A stretch of DNA of 64,000 nt from Bacillus mesophilus (GCF_011008845.1 NZ_JAAIWM010000002.1:310001-374000); one strand, 5' to 3'. Positions 19,004 through 29,066 are shown, numbered from the stretch's first letter. Program-made: numbers and translations. The notes: generated from the sequence alone by a model not told the origin.

Positions 19004-19399
19004 ATGCTTAAGAAATTCACGGTGCAAACTAACAAGCGAGATGAAATGATTGAAGTTACAGAAACAGTACAAGGTTTTATTAGAGAGAACCATCTCCAAG
19101 AGGGTGTAGTGATTGTGTATTGCCCACACACTACAGCGGGGATCACCATCAACGAAAATGCAGATCCAGACGTAAAACGGGATATGCTACGCCGATTTGA
19201 CGAAGTATACCCATGGAATCATAAGCTTGATCGTCATGCAGAAGGAAATACGGCTGCACATATGAAGGCAAGCACCGTCGGAACTTCACAACAAATCATA
19301 GTGACAAATGGAAGATTACTACTCGGTACTTGGCAAGGGGTTTATTTCTGTGAGTTTGATGGACCTAGACTACGAACCTACTATATAAAAGCTCTATAA
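19004..19399 (+). CDS. YjbQ/UPF0047 family protein
   Basis: A 131-residue single-domain protein of the secondary thiamine-phosphate synthase-type YjbQ family. The conserved core is [15 protein letters not shown] (about residues 45-59), the HMKAS stretch after NTAAH, and the [15 protein letters not shown] end. The E. coli relative has weak thiamine-phosphate synthase activity, but the physiological role is not settled. GGAGG precedes the ATG. It follows the M42 gene and is closed by a terminator. Confidence 0.88.
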   Translation: MLKKFTVQTNKRDEMIEVTETVQGFIRENHLQEGVVIVYCPHTTAGITINENADPDVKRDMLRRFDEVYPWNHKLDRHAEGNTAAHMKASTVGTSQQIIVTNGRLLLGTWQGVYFCEFDGPRLRTYYIKAL

Positions 19400-19423
19400 A
19401 GAGAGTAAGAAATGGACCTTAAG

Positions 19424-19456
19424 AACACTCAGTTATTATGAAATGAGTGTTTTTTC
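19424..19456 (+). terminator. Terminator after the YjbQ-family gene
   Basis: AACACTCA and TGAGTGTT pair around a 12-base loop and are followed by TTTTC. Confidence 0.75.
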
Positions 19457-19558
19457 TTTCTTTTAAATCTTGTAGGAAATCCATTGATAGGAAATTGAAG
19501 TATTAGTACAATGAAATGGAGATGTCAGAATTTTCATAATCAAAAGGAGGGTACTTCT

Positions 19559-20005
19559 TTGAACTTATCTGAAGAAAAGGCACTATTAGAGCTCACCGAA
19601 GAGGCAATTAAAAATCATCAAATGAAACCTGAAGAGTTATTTCTATTTAAACTTTTTAACTTCAAATTTTCTTATGATGATGATCAAGAAACTTGTAAAA
19701 TGGAAGTTCCTCTACATGAAATCATGCTAGGCCCATTACGTTTTATTCACGGAGGGTTTATCACATATTTGGCAGACACCTGCATGGGGCATCTTTGTTT
19801 TAAATACTTAGATTCTCCTTTTGTTGCGCTTGAGCTTAAAACGCAATACCTTAAGTCCGTCCAAGAAGGAACTGTGGTGGCTGAAGCAAGATTTAGACAG
19901 AAAGGAAAGACGATTATTTTTATTGACTGTGAGGTAAAAACAAAGGAAGGTTTGCCTCTATCTACTATTTCCGCTACATTCTATGTCCTGCCCAACAAGA
20001 AATAA
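19559..20005 (+). CDS. PaaI-like hotdog-fold thioesterase
   Basis: A 148-residue hotdog-fold acyl-CoA thioesterase of the PaaI/YdiI type. The signature R-F-I-H-G-G-F-I-T-Y-L-A-D-T places the catalytic acidic residue on the central helix after HGG, and beta strands around LELKTQYLKS and VEARFRQKGK follow. It would release free acid from acyl-CoAs; the natural substrate is unknown. I chose the TTG at 19559 because AAAGGAGGG lies seven bases upstream; the ATG 16 codons earlier has no good site. Confidence 0.82.
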   Translation: MNLSEEKALLELTEEAIKNHQMKPEELFLFKLFNFKFSYDDDQETCKMEVPLHEIMLGPLRFIHGGFITYLADTCMGHLCFKYLDSPFVALELKTQYLKSVQEGTVVAEARFRQKGKTIIFIDCEVKTKEGLPLSTISATFYVLPNKK

Positions 20006-20029
20006 TAGTTCTTAGTTAAAATTCCATTT

Positions 20030-20049
20030 GGCCATGTGGCCTTTTTTTA
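20030..20049 (+). terminator. Weak terminator after the thioesterase gene
   Basis: A short GGCC/GGCC stem around ATGT followed by seven T, 25 bases after the stop. The stem is minimal. Confidence 0.4.
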
Positions 20050-20075
20050 TTAGAAGTGACGGGTAAAAAGCCCTC

Positions 20076-20630
20076 CTACTTCTCCACTATAAAATCAACC
20101 TGTCCTTCTATTTTATACTCTTGTGGCTTACTACCCATTTTTTCAATAAAGAAGTCGGCATATCCGTTAACGAGATAGTAGCCTACTGGAAACTTCTTAT
20201 TCATTATAGCTTTCATAAATTCTCTATATTCTTTTGTATCCTCTAGGTCAAATCCGCCGCTTGCTCTATACTTTTCACGGAGTGCTTCTCCTCTTTTTAA
20301 CGTTGTACTAATTAAGGGTTCATTCATGCCATATTCAATAGTATACTCTCGTGTTTTTTCAATCATTGGAAAATGAAATGGAGAAGCTGCATGATAGATC
20401 GTTATGTTATCTTGCTCACCAATATATTCTAGCTCAGCATACATAACGATTTCTTCATTCTGATATGTACTTTTTTCTGTTACTAAGCGATAAATGAAAT
20501 CATCTACGATTACCTCATCCCTTGTTTGTTCCTGAATAAATTGATCAGGATTCACCTTAGTGATCTGACCTGTACAACCTATTAAAAGCATTATAATCAA
20601 AATAAAAAAACATAAAATTTTTCGTTTCAT
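20076..20630 (-). CDS. Predicted lipoprotein of unknown function
   Basis: A 184-residue lipoprotein. The signal peptide has basic residues at 2-4, a long hydrophobic run and the lipobox LIGC (Cys19). The mature part starts TGQITKVNPDQF and looks beta-rich, with a pattern (VTEKSTYQNEEIVMYAELEY) like the BsuPI/Ig-like fold of secreted inhibitors; this is a weak resemblance. GAGGTG lies before the ATG. It is transcribed alone, downstream of the chemoreceptor gene but separated by its terminator. Confidence 0.7.
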   Translation of the reverse strand: MKRKILCFFILIIMLLIGCTGQITKVNPDQFIQEQTRDEVIVDDFIYRLVTEKSTYQNEEIVMYAELEYIGEQDNITIYHAASPFHFPMIEKTREYTIEYGMNEPLISTTLKRGEALREKYRASGGFDLEDTKEYREFMKAIMNKKFPVGYYLVNGYADFFIEKMGSKPQEYKIEGQVDFIVEK

Positions 20631-20730
20631 AAATCACCTCTACTCATTCGATATTGAACTATTCTATAGAATGGAACGTTTCCCCTCTTCCAATTGGAAA
20701 AGTTCTCACTTTAAATAGTTACTCATAAAT

Positions 20731-20766
20731 AATAAGAGTCAATGACAGTAGTCATTGACCCTTATT
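20731..20766 (-). terminator. Terminator after the chemoreceptor gene
   Basis: AATAAGRGTCAATGAC and GTCATTGACYCTTATT form a 16-bp stem with one wobble pair and a four-base loop, right after the stop at 20771. Confidence 0.85.
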
Positions 20767-20770
20767 TATA

Positions 20771-22453
20771 TTATTTTATTCTAAATTTGCTTAAGTTACG
20801 GTTTAATTCTTCAGCCAAATGGGCTAGAGAACCAGCAGAGGCTGTAACTTCCTCCATTGTAGCAAGTTGCTCTTCGTTGGCAGCTGAACTTTCCTCACTA
20901 AATCTTGCACTTTCCTTGGCGATTTCAGAAACTTCTGTCACTGATGATAACACTTGGTCACTGACATTCGTCATTTGTTCAATCGCTGTTGCTACTTCAG
21001 AAACGGTGCTTGATACTCTTGCATTTAATTCCTGTATGGAAACGAATGCATCTGATACATCCTGAGTATACTGAATTCCTTTTTCTACTCTTTCCTGTCC
21101 ATCCTTCATGGAAGTAACAGCTTGTCCAGTTTCTTGCTGTATTTCAGAGATCATTTTAGTAATCTGTTCCGCTGATCGACGTGACTCTTCTGCTAATTTA
21201 CGAACCTCATCGGCAACAACTGCAAATCCTTTACCGTGCTCTCCCGCACGAGCAGCTTCAATCGCAGCATTTAATGCTAGAAGATTGGTTTGATCAGAAA
21301 TAGATGTAATTAATTCTAAAATACTACTAATTTCTTTCGATAGATTACCTAACTTTAAGATTCTCGTAGACGTTTCGGTAACAGAACCTTGAATCTGATT
21401 CATTTGCTCTACTACCATTGAAACCTTTTGTGAACCATTGCTAGTTGCATCTAAAGCCTGATGTGTTAAACCATTCATTTCTCTTCCGTTTTGAGATACC
21501 TGGTTTAATCCTGCTGATAATTGTTGCATAGAGGCTAACACATCCTCTGAGCTAGCTAATTGATTACTAGCTCCCTCAGCAGCAGATTGTGCCATTGCTG
21601 AAACCTGTTCAGCAGCTCTTGTACTTTGCTCAGAGCTTGCTGATAGCTCTTCACTAGCAGCAGTTAACTGGTGAGTCGATTCCTCTACCTGCCCTAATAA
21701 TTCTCTAAACTTTAGAACAAGTTGATTCACCGAAGTAACTAAAATACCAAGTTCACTTGAGGATTTGGTTCTTAATGCCGATTGACTTAGGTCACCCTCA
21801 GCCATCACCTTCATCCTTTCAGAAACTTGTAAAATAGGTAGTGTAATTCTTCTAGCCATAAACAGCGCTACTAGAATACCTACTACAATTCCCACAACTG
21901 CTAATACAACGTTTATCAGCATTACTGTATTTCCACTTGATACTAGTTCTTTTGTTAGTACAGCTATTTTCTGTTCTCTTTCTTCAGCAAGTACTTTAAA
22001 GCCTTCATCAATCTCTCTTCCAAGCGGTGTAACATGCTGTCTTAAGACAGATAATGCAAAGCTTTTACTACCAGATTCAACCTGTTTCACTAGTTTTTCA
22101 TCAATGAGAGTTGAAAATTCTTTACTCTTTGCTACAAGAAGTTTTGCTTCCTCTGAGTTATTATTTTTAAGTAGGGCTTCTTCTAGAACTCTACTTTCTT
22201 CAGAAACCTCATTAAATAAATCTAAGTATTCCTTGTCTTCAAATAAAACATATCCTCGTATTAATCCGATTCTTTCCTGAATATTGCCACTCAGCTTCAC
22301 ATCACCTACAAGTTGCTGTGCTTCTTTTTCAATTACCAATTCAACCTTCTGGTTGTAATTGAAGATCATAGCATTAGAGACAATAGAAACGATGACTAAT
22401 ATTACTAGAATAATACCAAAAGAAAACAAGATGTTCCATTTCAAGCTTTTCAT
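20771..22453 (-). CDS. Methyl-accepting chemotaxis protein
   Basis: A 560-residue transmembrane chemoreceptor. Helix 1 (residues 7-30) and helix 2 (about 175-198) flank an extracellular helical domain of about 140 residues, likely a four-helix bundle. A HAMP domain follows (about 196-250), then the long cytoplasmic coiled coil with the hairpin tip [20 protein letters not shown]. The ligand is unknown. GGGGAG precedes the ATG. No che genes are adjacent, as is common for receptors. Confidence 0.92.
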   Translation of the reverse strand: MKSLKWNILFSFGIILVILVIVSIVSNAMIFNYNQKVELVIEKEAQQLVGDVKLSGNIQERIGLIRGYVLFEDKEYLDLFNEVSEESRVLEEALLKNNNSEEAKLLVAKSKEFSTLIDEKLVKQVESGSKSFALSVLRQHVTPLGREIDEGFKVLAEEREQKIAVLTKELVSSGNTVMLINVVLAVVGIVVGILVALFMARRITLPILQVSERMKVMAEGDLSQSALRTKSSSELGILVTSVNQLVLKFRELLGQVEESTHQLTAASEELSASSEQSTRAAEQVSAMAQSAAEGASNQLASSEDVLASMQQLSAGLNQVSQNGREMNGLTHQALDATSNGSQKVSMVVEQMNQIQGSVTETSTRILKLGNLSKEISSILELITSISDQTNLLALNAAIEAARAGEHGKGFAVVADEVRKLAEESRRSAEQITKMISEIQQETGQAVTSMKDGQERVEKGIQYTQDVSDAFVSIQELNARVSSTVSEVATAIEQMTNVSDQVLSSVTEVSEIAKESARFSEESSAANEEQLATMEEVTASAGSLAHLAEELNRNLSKFRIK

Positions 22454-22591
22454 ACAAGTAACTCTCCCCGTTGTTTGGATTGTGTAGTCATGTTGCTAAA
22501 ATGTGATAATTTTCGCTAAATTTCTACAATTATTATCCTACTTTGGGACTAGCCTTGTCAACGAGTTTTAGGTAATAAATTACTTGCTTTT

Positions 22592-22906
22592 TTAGGAACG
22601 TTTTATACCTAAGCGGTAGCCAATCCATAAAAAAGCCCCTCCATAAATTAGCAGAAACAGAATGATAATGGGATGCTCCTTTATGAAGGTCAGCCCTGCT
22701 TTAAACAGACCTGATATATTCAAAGAGGTGATACTTTCTATGAGGCTACCATTCTCGTAGAGGAAATAAACATATACAATGAACAGACCAATAATTAGGA
22801 AAAAGGCTGCTCTCATGGCCCTAATTGCCATTGTTTTTGATGCAGAATATTTCTGACGCTTGGTTGCTTTTCCAGCTCTTTTTTTCGTTACATTCTGAAT
22901 TGGCAT
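22592..22906 (-). CDS. Small membrane protein of unknown function
   Basis: A 104-residue protein with a strongly basic N-terminus (about 30 residues rich in Lys, Arg and Ser/Thr) and two membrane helices (about 32-50 and 78-98). The basic tail should face the cytoplasm. GGGAGGTG precedes the ATG. It lies 48 bases downstream of the histidine phosphatase gene and may be its operon partner. No family is recognised. Confidence 0.6.
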   Translation of the reverse strand: MPIQNVTKKRAGKATKRQKYSASKTMAIRAMRAAFFLIIGLFIVYVYFLYENGSLIESITSLNISGLFKAGLTFIKEHPIIILFLLIYGGAFLWIGYRLGIKRS

Positions 22907-22953
22907 CTGCTCACCTCCCCTTGTTCAAAGAAATAGAAATTCTATTTTTATAT

Positions 22954-23493
22954 CTAACTAGTTTGCCAAATACGAGAGACCTTTGAAGATGTAAGTTGAA
23001 TAGCATACACATCCGGATTAGTCATTTCTTTCCATTCCTCAAAACCATATTGTTTATCAAACAACCTTAAGATTAATGTTGCTAGATTTCCATGAGTCAC
23101 CAGTACAATATGCTCCTCGTTGGAAATAATTAACTCATCGATCAGTGATTTAACACGATCGCTAGCCTCTTCAGAAGACTCCCCTCCTTCAAGGGCAAGA
23201 GAAAAGTCGTGGAAGGATTCTTCTAAAAACTCCAACCAGCCAGGATAATCAGTCGGACTAAGTATTCTCTCTCCTAGTCTACGATCCACTTCCAGACGGA
23301 TTCCATTTGCTTCTGAATAAGGTCTTATTGTATCTACAGCCCGCTTATAGTGACTAGAGATTATACGCTGAATATTATAGGTGGATAGAAATTCAGATAA
23401 ATGAAGGGATTGTACTTTCCCTTCATCCGTTAACTCTGCCTCTACTTCCTGACCTGTGGCTTTACTATGTCTAATAATATAGAGAGTTTTCAA
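22954..23493 (-). CDS. Histidine phosphatase family protein
   Basis: A 179-residue protein of the phosphoglycerate mutase-like (histidine phosphatase) superfamily. The catalytic RH pair lies in [10 protein letters not shown] (Arg7-His8), a second Arg in SHYKRAVDT, the acid/base Glu in [10 protein letters not shown] and the second His in VTHGNLATL. This fits a small-molecule or protein phosphatase with unknown substrate. Its ATG overlaps the stop of rnz by four bases, so the two are coupled. Confidence 0.85.
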   Translation of the reverse strand: MKTLYIIRHSKATGQEVEAELTDEGKVQSLHLSEFLSTYNIQRIISSHYKRAVDTIRPYSEANGIRLEVDRRLGERILSPTDYPGWLEFLEESFHDFSLALEGGESSEEASDRVKSLIDELIISNEEHIVLVTHGNLATLILRLFDKQYGFEEWKEMTNPDVYAIQLTSSKVSRIWQTS

Positions 23494-24428
23494 GAGTTAT
23501 TCTTCCCCCTTCGTTGAACACGATATGTAGAAAAGTCATGTGCGATCTCCACATTTGTAAACACTTGTTTGGCTTCCTCCAATAATTGCAATGTATCCTC
23601 TTTTTGGTAACGAGAGCTGATATGTGTTAACAGAAGTTTTTCCACATTTGCTTGTTTTGCGATATTTGCTGCTTGAACGGTAGAAGAGTGGAAATACTCA
23701 TGAGCTAACTGGGCTTCTTCATGACTGAAAGTTGCTTCATGAACAAGAACGTCAGCATTATTTGCAAGGGTAACACTCTGTTCTGTGAATCTAGTGTCAC
23801 CGAGGATGGTAATAATACGTCCTGGAATGGGAACCCCGATATAATCTTTTCCATCTATTACTCGACCATCAGAAAGGTTCACAATCTCTCCAAGCTTTAG
23901 CTTCTTAAAGTGTGGTCCTGGTGAGATTCCTTCCTGCTTAAGCTTATCTACTAATAACGTTCCAGGTAAGTCTTTTTCTATTATTCGATATCCATAACTA
24001 GGAATTCCATGCGCTAATAGTGAAGCCTCAACACGAAATTGATCATCTTCGAAAATAGTTCCATTTGTCACTTCAACCACATTGACAGGATAACGAAGGT
24101 GGGTACGACTAACTCTCATTGTGACTTCAACAAATTCCTTTAGCCCGGTTGGACCATATATCGTTAACGGAGTTTCTCCTCCTTGAAAGGAACGGCTACC
24201 TAGCAATCCTGGTAATCCAAAGATATGATCTCCATGTAAATGAGTAATAAAAATTTTTTCTATTCGTCTTGGTCGAATCGAAGTATGTAAAATTTGGTGT
24301 TGAGTAGCTTCCCCGCAATCAAACAACCAAGTTTCACTACGTTCCTCCAATAGCTGAAGGGCAATGGATGATACATTTCGCTCCTTTGCTGGGATTCCCG
24401 CTCCTGTTCCTAAAAAAACTAATTCCAT
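23490..24428 (-). CDS. rnz: Ribonuclease Z
   Basis: A 312-residue tRNA 3-prime processing endonuclease (tRNase Z, YqjK in B. subtilis). It cleaves tRNA precursors that lack an encoded CCA. The MBL-fold zinc site is H-L-H-G-D-H at residues 63-68 (His63, His65, Asp67, His68), with later ligands in the LGDTR and THISSRY segments. The exosite insertion typical of the long bacterial form is present around residues 150-200. It sits directly downstream of the Pol IV gene, as in B. subtilis, and overlaps the phosphatase gene. Confidence 0.95.
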   Translation of the reverse strand: MELVFLGTGAGIPAKERNVSSIALQLLEERSETWLFDCGEATQHQILHTSIRPRRIEKIFITHLHGDHIFGLPGLLGSRSFQGGETPLTIYGPTGLKEFVEVTMRVSRTHLRYPVNVVEVTNGTIFEDDQFRVEASLLAHGIPSYGYRIIEKDLPGTLLVDKLKQEGISPGPHFKKLKLGEIVNLSDGRVIDGKDYIGVPIPGRIITILGDTRFTEQSVTLANNADVLVHEATFSHEEAQLAHEYFHSSTVQAANIAKQANVEKLLLTHISSRYQKEDTLQLLEEAKQVFTNVEIAHDFSTYRVQRRGKNNS

Positions 24429-24440
24429 CCTGTAGCACTC

Positions 24441-25694
24441 CTAACGGTCATCTTGTAAAAAATCCTTATTAAAACTAGTGCCTTTTTTATTTGACTCTTC
24501 CGACTTAGAAGGGAGGCCCTTCTTAATAACATTTTGACCAAATTTCGACTGAAGCTTTTCAATGGTTTGATAAAGAGGCTCTTTCCTAGCATCCTCTTGA
24601 TATGAAAATAAATCCAATTGCTTATAGGCTGACCCTTTCTCAATAAGATCCTGAGTTGTAATTCCTAATAAGCGGACCGGCTCCTCATTCCAATGCTTTT
24701 TCCAAAGCTGTTGGACAACCAATAGTAAGTCTTTTGCTTCCACAATGGGATTGTCTATTTTTTTGCTACGAGTAACTGTTTTTCGATCATGGTAGCGTAT
24801 GGTTAATTGTATGGTCGTAGCTAATGATTCTTTCCTCTTTAAACGCCTTGAAACAGATTCAGCCAGACGCTGTAAAACGGTTGAAATTTCATGTTCATCG
24901 GTTGTATCCGCACGTAGTGTAGTGGAATTTCCGATGCTCTTAAACTCGTATATAGCATCAGGATCTACAGGTCGATCATCATTTCCATTTGCGCGCGCGA
25001 CTATGCGCTCACCATTTATTCCTAATATAGCTTTAACCTGTCTTACATCTGCTTTTGCTAGATCACCAATTGTCAGGATTTGAATGGGTTTCAATTTATC
25101 TGCTGTTTTAGCACCAACTCCATGCATTTCCGCGACTGGTAGGATCCATAGCTTTTCTTTTATATCTCTTTTTCGTAAAACCGTAATTCCCAATGGCTTT
25201 TTCATATTCGAAGCCATCTTAGCTAAAAATTTATTCGGAGCAATTCCAATACTACATGGTAGCCTTAGCTTTTCATTGAGTTCCTTCTGAATTCGTTCTG
25301 CAATTTCAATGGGCGAGCCCATTTCATAGCAGTCCGATATATCCATGTAGCCCTCATCAATTGAAACAGGTTGCACCATATGAGTGTAGTTTCGAAGATA
25401 ATCAAACATGGCGAGAGAAGCCTTCCGGTAACGGTCAAAATTGGGTGTTTTGACAATCAGCTGAGGACAAAGCCGCTTTGCCTCCCATAAAGGCATCGTA
25501 GTCCTGATTCCTAATGCTCGCGCTTCATAGCTACAAGTGACAATAATGCCTCTTCTCTCCTCAGGATTTCCGGCAATAGCCAAAGGCTTACCCGAAAGCG
25601 AAGGATCATATGCCACTTCAACTGATGCATAAAAGCTATTCATATCAACATGAAGAATAACCCGCCCTTTTTTCGGATACATTTGCTTCATCAT
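24441..25694 (-). CDS. dinB: DNA polymerase IV (Y family)
   Basis: A 417-residue translesion DNA polymerase, equivalent in position to YqjH (PolYB group) of B. subtilis. The palm has the first metal motif HVDMNSFYASVE (about residues 15-26) and SIDEGYMD (about 103-110) with the catalytic Asp-Glu pair. The thumb HhH segment (VAEMHGVGAKTADKL) and the little-finger domain follow. A C-terminal QLDLFSY motif looks like a sliding-clamp binding peptide. AAAGGGTG precedes the ATG. It lies 12 bases before rnz, so the two are likely co-transcribed. Confidence 0.93.
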   Translation of the reverse strand: MMKQMYPKKGRVILHVDMNSFYASVEVAYDPSLSGKPLAIAGNPEERRGIIVTCSYEARALGIRTTMPLWEAKRLCPQLIVKTPNFDRYRKASLAMFDYLRNYTHMVQPVSIDEGYMDISDCYEMGSPIEIAERIQKELNEKLRLPCSIGIAPNKFLAKMASNMKKPLGITVLRKRDIKEKLWILPVAEMHGVGAKTADKLKPIQILTIGDLAKADVRQVKAILGINGERIVARANGNDDRPVDPDAIYEFKSIGNSTTLRADTTDEHEISTVLQRLAESVSRRLKRKESLATTIQLTIRYHDRKTVTRSKKIDNPIVEAKDLLLVVQQLWKKHWNEEPVRLLGITTQDLIEKGSAYKQLDLFSYQEDARKEPLYQTIEKLQSKFGQNVIKKGLPSKSEESNKKGTSFNKDFLQDDR

Positions 25695-25798
25695 TACACC
25701 CTTTAAACCACTTATTTTAATACCTTAATCATAATCCCTTTTTAATAGTTAAAGCAAATACGAAAAGCGTAGCCGTGAGCTCTACATAGTAACGCTAA

Positions 25799-25890
25799 TG
25801 CACAAAAGTTTGGGTTTATTGCACAAACCTATTCAATAATTGCACACAACTCTGAATTTATTGCACAAAACTTAGATTAATTGCACAAAA
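25799..25890. repeat. Array of TTGCACAAA motifs spaced about 21 bp
   Basis: Five copies of (T)TGCACA(A/C)A occur with the G of GCACA at 25800, 25821, 25842, 25863 and 25883, a 20-21 bp spacing. The 11-14 bases between copies are AT-rich and not conserved. The array lies between dinB and the cheW-like gene, beside a terminator. It is related in motif and spacing to the array at 11179-11300. Confidence 0.7.
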
Positions 25891-25913
25891 CCCCTTAAAT
25901 CCTTTTACCAAAG

Positions 25914-25939
25914 TAAAAAAGGCCCTTTAAAAGGACCTA
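25914..25939 (-). terminator. Terminator overlapping the cheW-like stop codon
   Basis: AGGTCC(TTT) pairs with GGGCCT, one G-U pair, followed by TTTTTTAC on the minus strand. The TAG stop lies at the base of the stem. Confidence 0.7.
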
Positions 25940-26404
25940 GTTTAATTGCAATTTCACTTCTGTCATACCTTCTAATGAGTTAATCAGTTTAGTTGGATCG
26001 ATCAGTGTTAATAAACGACCTTCTAAATTGGCTACTCCCATTATGAATGAATTTTGCAGGGCAGCAATTGAATTTAATTGTTGAATCGAGCTATCAGGAA
26101 CATTGATAATTTCTTTTGCGTCATCGACGATTAATCCATATGTCATATCTGCTGAATGTAAAATGATCATTCTAGTTTGGTCTGTTTGTTCGGTTTTCTT
26201 ATCATACAAGATTTGATTGGTATCTAGGATTGGCGTAATTTCTCCTCGAACTGTCGTAACACCATTCATATAATCCGGCATATTTGGAACAGCTGTGAGT
26301 GGTTGAAGCTTTTCTATAGAAACAACAAATTGAATAGGGATTCCGTACTCTTCATTCTGGGTCTGAAATACTACTACCTTATCTATTAAGGACTGATCTG
26401 CCAT
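25937..26404 (-). CDS. CheW-like chemotaxis coupling protein
   Basis: A 155-residue protein consisting of one CheW domain: a VVFQTQNEEYGIPI strand start, the P-N-M-P-D-Y-M-N-G-V segment, the TVRGEITPILD strand and an AKEIINVPDSSI stretch. Such proteins couple chemoreceptors to the CheA kinase in the cytoplasm. It has no response-regulator domain, so it is CheW rather than CheV. GGGGG lies upstream of the ATG at 26404; the GTG five codons earlier overlaps that site. It stands alone, away from a che operon. Confidence 0.88.
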   Translation of the reverse strand: MADQSLIDKVVVFQTQNEEYGIPIQFVVSIEKLQPLTAVPNMPDYMNGVTTVRGEITPILDTNQILYDKKTEQTDQTRMIILHSADMTYGLIVDDAKEIINVPDSSIQQLNSIAALQNSFIMGVANLEGRLLTLIDPTKLINSLEGMTEVKLQLN

Positions 26405-26607
26405 GTTTTTAACCCCCACTATAATAGAACTACTTTCTTATTTCTTATTATACTATAGTCATGTCGAATTTTGCAGATACTCTTCGCACAAATGATAGAT
26501 GTAAAATTTTGCATAAATGGTTCTCAAATCTATGAAAACGCATACTCCTTTACTATACATAATTTATTTATCAGCAATGTATCCAATAAGATAGAGGAGG
26601 AATTTAC

Positions 26608-28128
26608 ATGATTTATTCTCAACCCGGTCAAGACGGAGCAAAGGTAAACTTTAAAAGTCGTTATGAAAACTACATTGGTGGAAAGTGGACACCACCTGTT
26701 AATGGACAATACTTTGAAAATGTTACACCCGTTACAGGAAAAGCATTTTGTGAAATAGCACGTTCTTCTGCAGAAGATATCGAACTAGCTTTAGATGCAG
26801 CACACGAAGCAAAGGCTGCTTGGGGACGAACATCTGTAACTGAACGAGCAAATATCCTCAATAAGATTGCTGACAGAATGGAACAGAATCTAGAAGTACT
26901 AGCAGTTGCAGAAACGTGGGACAACGGAAAGCCAGTCCGCGAAACACTTGCTGCTGACCTACCATTAGCGGTTGATCATTTCCGTTATTTTGCTGGTACA
27001 GTACGTGCTCAGGAAGGTGCATTGTCAGAAATTGATCACGATACTGTAGCCTATCACTACCATGAGCCACTAGGAGTAGTCGGACAAATTATTCCATGGA
27101 ATTTCCCAATTTTAATGGCAGTTTGGAAGCTTGCTCCTGCTCTTGCTGCTGGTAATTGCGTGGTCTTAAAACCAGCAGAACAAACTCCTGCTTCCATCTT
27201 AGTATTAATGGAGTTAATTGAAGATTTACTTCCTCCTGGGGTTATAAACATTGTAAATGGCTTTGGTGTTGAAGCAGGTAAACCACTTGCATCAAGCAGC
27301 CGAGTTGCTAAAGTTGCATTTACAGGTGAAACCACAACAGGTCGTCTCATTATGCAATATGCTTCTCAAAATCTAATTCCAGTTACATTAGAGCTGGGTG
27401 GAAAATCACCTAATATCTTCTTTGAAGACGTAATGGCTCAGGATGATGATTTCTTAGATAAAGCTGTAGAAGGGTTTGTTATGTTTGCTCTAAACCAGGG
27501 CGAAGTATGTACTTGTCCTTCTCGTGCATTAATTCATGAGAACATTTATGATCGTTTTATGGAAAAAGCTCTTGCTCGAGTTGCTCAGATTAAGCAAGGA
27601 AATCCATTAGATACTGACACGATGATTGGAGCACAAGCTTCTACAGAACAGCTTGAAAAAATCCTCTCTTACTTCGAGATTGGTAAACAAGAGGGTGCAG
27701 AGGTTCTGGCAGGAGGAGAAAGAAGCTATTTAGCTGAGGACCTTGAAGGTGGATACTATGTGAAGCCAACTGTTTTCAAGGGCAACAATAATATGAGAAT
27801 CTTCCAAGAGGAAATCTTCGGACCTGTTGTATCTGTTACAACTTTCAAAGATTCAGCTGAAGCTCTTGCTATTGCCAATGATACGTTATATGGATTAGGA
27901 GCTGGAGTGTGGACTAGAGATGTCAACACAGCTTATCGATTTGGTCGTGAAATTCAGGCTGGACGTGTGTGGACAAATTGCTACCATGCCTACCCTGCTC
28001 ATGCTGCCTTTGGAGGATATAAGTCCTCTGGTATTGGTCGTGAAAATCACAAAATGATGCTAAGTCATTATCAGCAAACAAAGAATCTTTTAGTTAGCTA
28101 TAGCCCTCAGAAATTAGGATTCTTTTAA
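26608..28128 (+). CDS. NAD-dependent aldehyde dehydrogenase (AldA/ExaC type)
   Basis: A 506-residue ALDH-superfamily enzyme oxidising an aldehyde to its acid. Active-site features are the WNFP cofactor loop (about residues 164-167), Glu262 in LELGGKSP and the nucleophile Cys301 in NQGEVCTC. This Cys-Thr-Cys pattern is shared with the acetaldehyde/aldehyde dehydrogenases found next to DUF779 genes. GAGGAGGA precedes the ATG. The DUF779 gene begins three bases after its stop, so the pair forms an operon ended by a terminator. Confidence 0.93.
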   Translation: MIYSQPGQDGAKVNFKSRYENYIGGKWTPPVNGQYFENVTPVTGKAFCEIARSSAEDIELALDAAHEAKAAWGRTSVTERANILNKIADRMEQNLEVLAVAETWDNGKPVRETLAADLPLAVDHFRYFAGTVRAQEGALSEIDHDTVAYHYHEPLGVVGQIIPWNFPILMAVWKLAPALAAGNCVVLKPAEQTPASILVLMELIEDLLPPGVINIVNGFGVEAGKPLASSSRVAKVAFTGETTTGRLIMQYASQNLIPVTLELGGKSPNIFFEDVMAQDDDFLDKAVEGFVMFALNQGEVCTCPSRALIHENIYDRFMEKALARVAQIKQGNPLDTDTMIGAQASTEQLEKILSYFEIGKQEGAEVLAGGERSYLAEDLEGGYYVKPTVFKGNNNMRIFQEEIFGPVVSVTTFKDSAEALAIANDTLYGLGAGVWTRDVNTAYRFGREIQAGRVWTNCYHAYPAHAAFGGYKSSGIGRENHKMMLSHYQQTKNLLVSYSPQKLGFF

Positions 28129-28131
28129 TAT

Positions 28132-28485
28132 ATGGTAGAAAAAGTTACCGCGACTCAAAAGGCAATTCAGCTCATTCAGCATCTAAAAAAGATTCATGGT
28201 GATCTTATGTTTCATCAATCAGGTGGTTGTTGTGACGGGAGTTCACCCATGTGTTTTGCAAAAGATGATTTTCTAATTGGTGATGCAGATGTGTTGCTTG
28301 GGACTATAGGAGAAACACCATTTTATATGAGCAAAGCTCAATACCAATACTGGAAACACACTCAATTAATTATTGATGTAGTACCCGGTAGAGGTGGAAT
28401 GTTTTCCTTAGAAGGTCCGGAGGGTGTAAGGTTTCTAACTAGGTCAAGAGTGTTCACGGTGGAAGAACGTAACTCACTAAAATAA
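28132..28485 (+). CDS. DUF779 family protein
   Basis: A 117-residue protein of the DUF779 family, small cytoplasmic proteins commonly encoded right after an aldehyde dehydrogenase gene. The conserved core is FHQSGGCCDGSSPMC (three cysteines, about residues 24-38), with the GDADVLLG and FYMSKAQYQYW segments after it. A metal or cofactor role at the Cys cluster is plausible, but no reaction is known. The gap to the dehydrogenase is three bases and the ribosome site is weak, so translation is probably coupled. Confidence 0.9.
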   Translation: MVEKVTATQKAIQLIQHLKKIHGDLMFHQSGGCCDGSSPMCFAKDDFLIGDADVLLGTIGETPFYMSKAQYQYWKHTQLIIDVVPGRGGMFSLEGPEGVRFLTRSRVFTVEERNSLK

Positions 28486-28494
28486 TGAAATAAA

Positions 28495-28542
28495 AAAACT
28501 GATGCATGGAGTGCAGCCCACTCTATCGCATCAGTTTTTTTA
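28495..28542 (+). terminator. Terminator after the DUF779 gene
   Basis: AAACTGATGC and GCATCAGTTT pair; an inner GGAGTG/CACTCT-like stem extends it. Seven T follow. Confidence 0.88.
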
Positions 28543-28555
28543 TTTCATCTGTGGA

Positions 28556-28705
28556 CTATCTTTTAATAACTTCAATTCCCTTTTCTACATACTCGTCTCG
28601 AATCGATTGTGACTGTTCATTACTGCTTAGTATTGCAATGATAGTGTAGATGGATTTACTTATTTTGATTTCTTTGCGCTCGTAATGCGACTTTTTCAAG
28701 TCCAT
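28556..28705 (-). CDS. Possible small protein, 49 residues
   Basis: Starts at an ATG with AGAGG only two bases upstream and encodes 49 residues: a basic N-terminus (MDLKKSHYERKE), then KSIYTIIAILSSNEQSQ and an acidic-basic end. It overlaps the ORF at 28656-28787 by 50 bases in another frame. Composition looks protein-like, but the short spacing and overlap make it uncertain. No family is recognised. Confidence 0.3.
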   Translation of the reverse strand: MDLKKSHYERKEIKISKSIYTIIAILSSNEQSQSIRDEYVEKGIEVIKR

Positions 28706-28787
28706 TTCCTCTCGCTTCAGCAAATTCTACATCTGCTTTTGGTAGAGCATTATCATGTTTCGGTTGATTTTTATTAGTTTTAGTCAC
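28656..28787 (-). CDS. Small hydrophilic protein, 43 residues, sporulation-type
   Basis: A 43-residue hydrophilic ORF starting at GTG 28787 with GGTGGTGG a few bases upstream. It has a Lys/Asn/Gln-rich start, then LPKADVEFAEARG and a basic Arg/Gln/Asn/Lys tail. The LP...DVEFA pattern is reminiscent of small acid-soluble-like or YfhD-type Bacillus proteins; this is a weak match made from memory. With the overlapping 28556-28705 ORF it fills the gap up to the RidA gene; the remaining bases 28788-29066 show no clear gene. Confidence 0.45.
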   Translation of the reverse strand: MTKTNKNQPKHDNALPKADVEFAEARGNGLEKVALRAQRNQNK

Positions 28788-29066
28788 TTTTCCACCACCA
28801 CATTCATAGTTTGAGTGCATTTACGTAAACACCCTTCTCCTTAGTTTGCATTCTTTTTAGATGGTTATGCCCTTTGTTCCCCTTACTTCCATTTCATAAA
28901 TTCCAATCTAGAGTCTTTATTGAAGAAGAACACAAATTACTTAATAGAAGCTACGTTAAAATACTCAGGTTTTTACAACCTGGGCATATTTTTTTATAGA
29001 GACCTACCTTTTATTCCCATTAACTGTATAATCATATTATCCCTAATAATAGAAAGAGGTATTTAT

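Noticed and set aside
25799-25890. CRISPR array
   Set aside because: Motifs are only about 8 bp, the gaps are 12-13 bp, and no cas gene is near.
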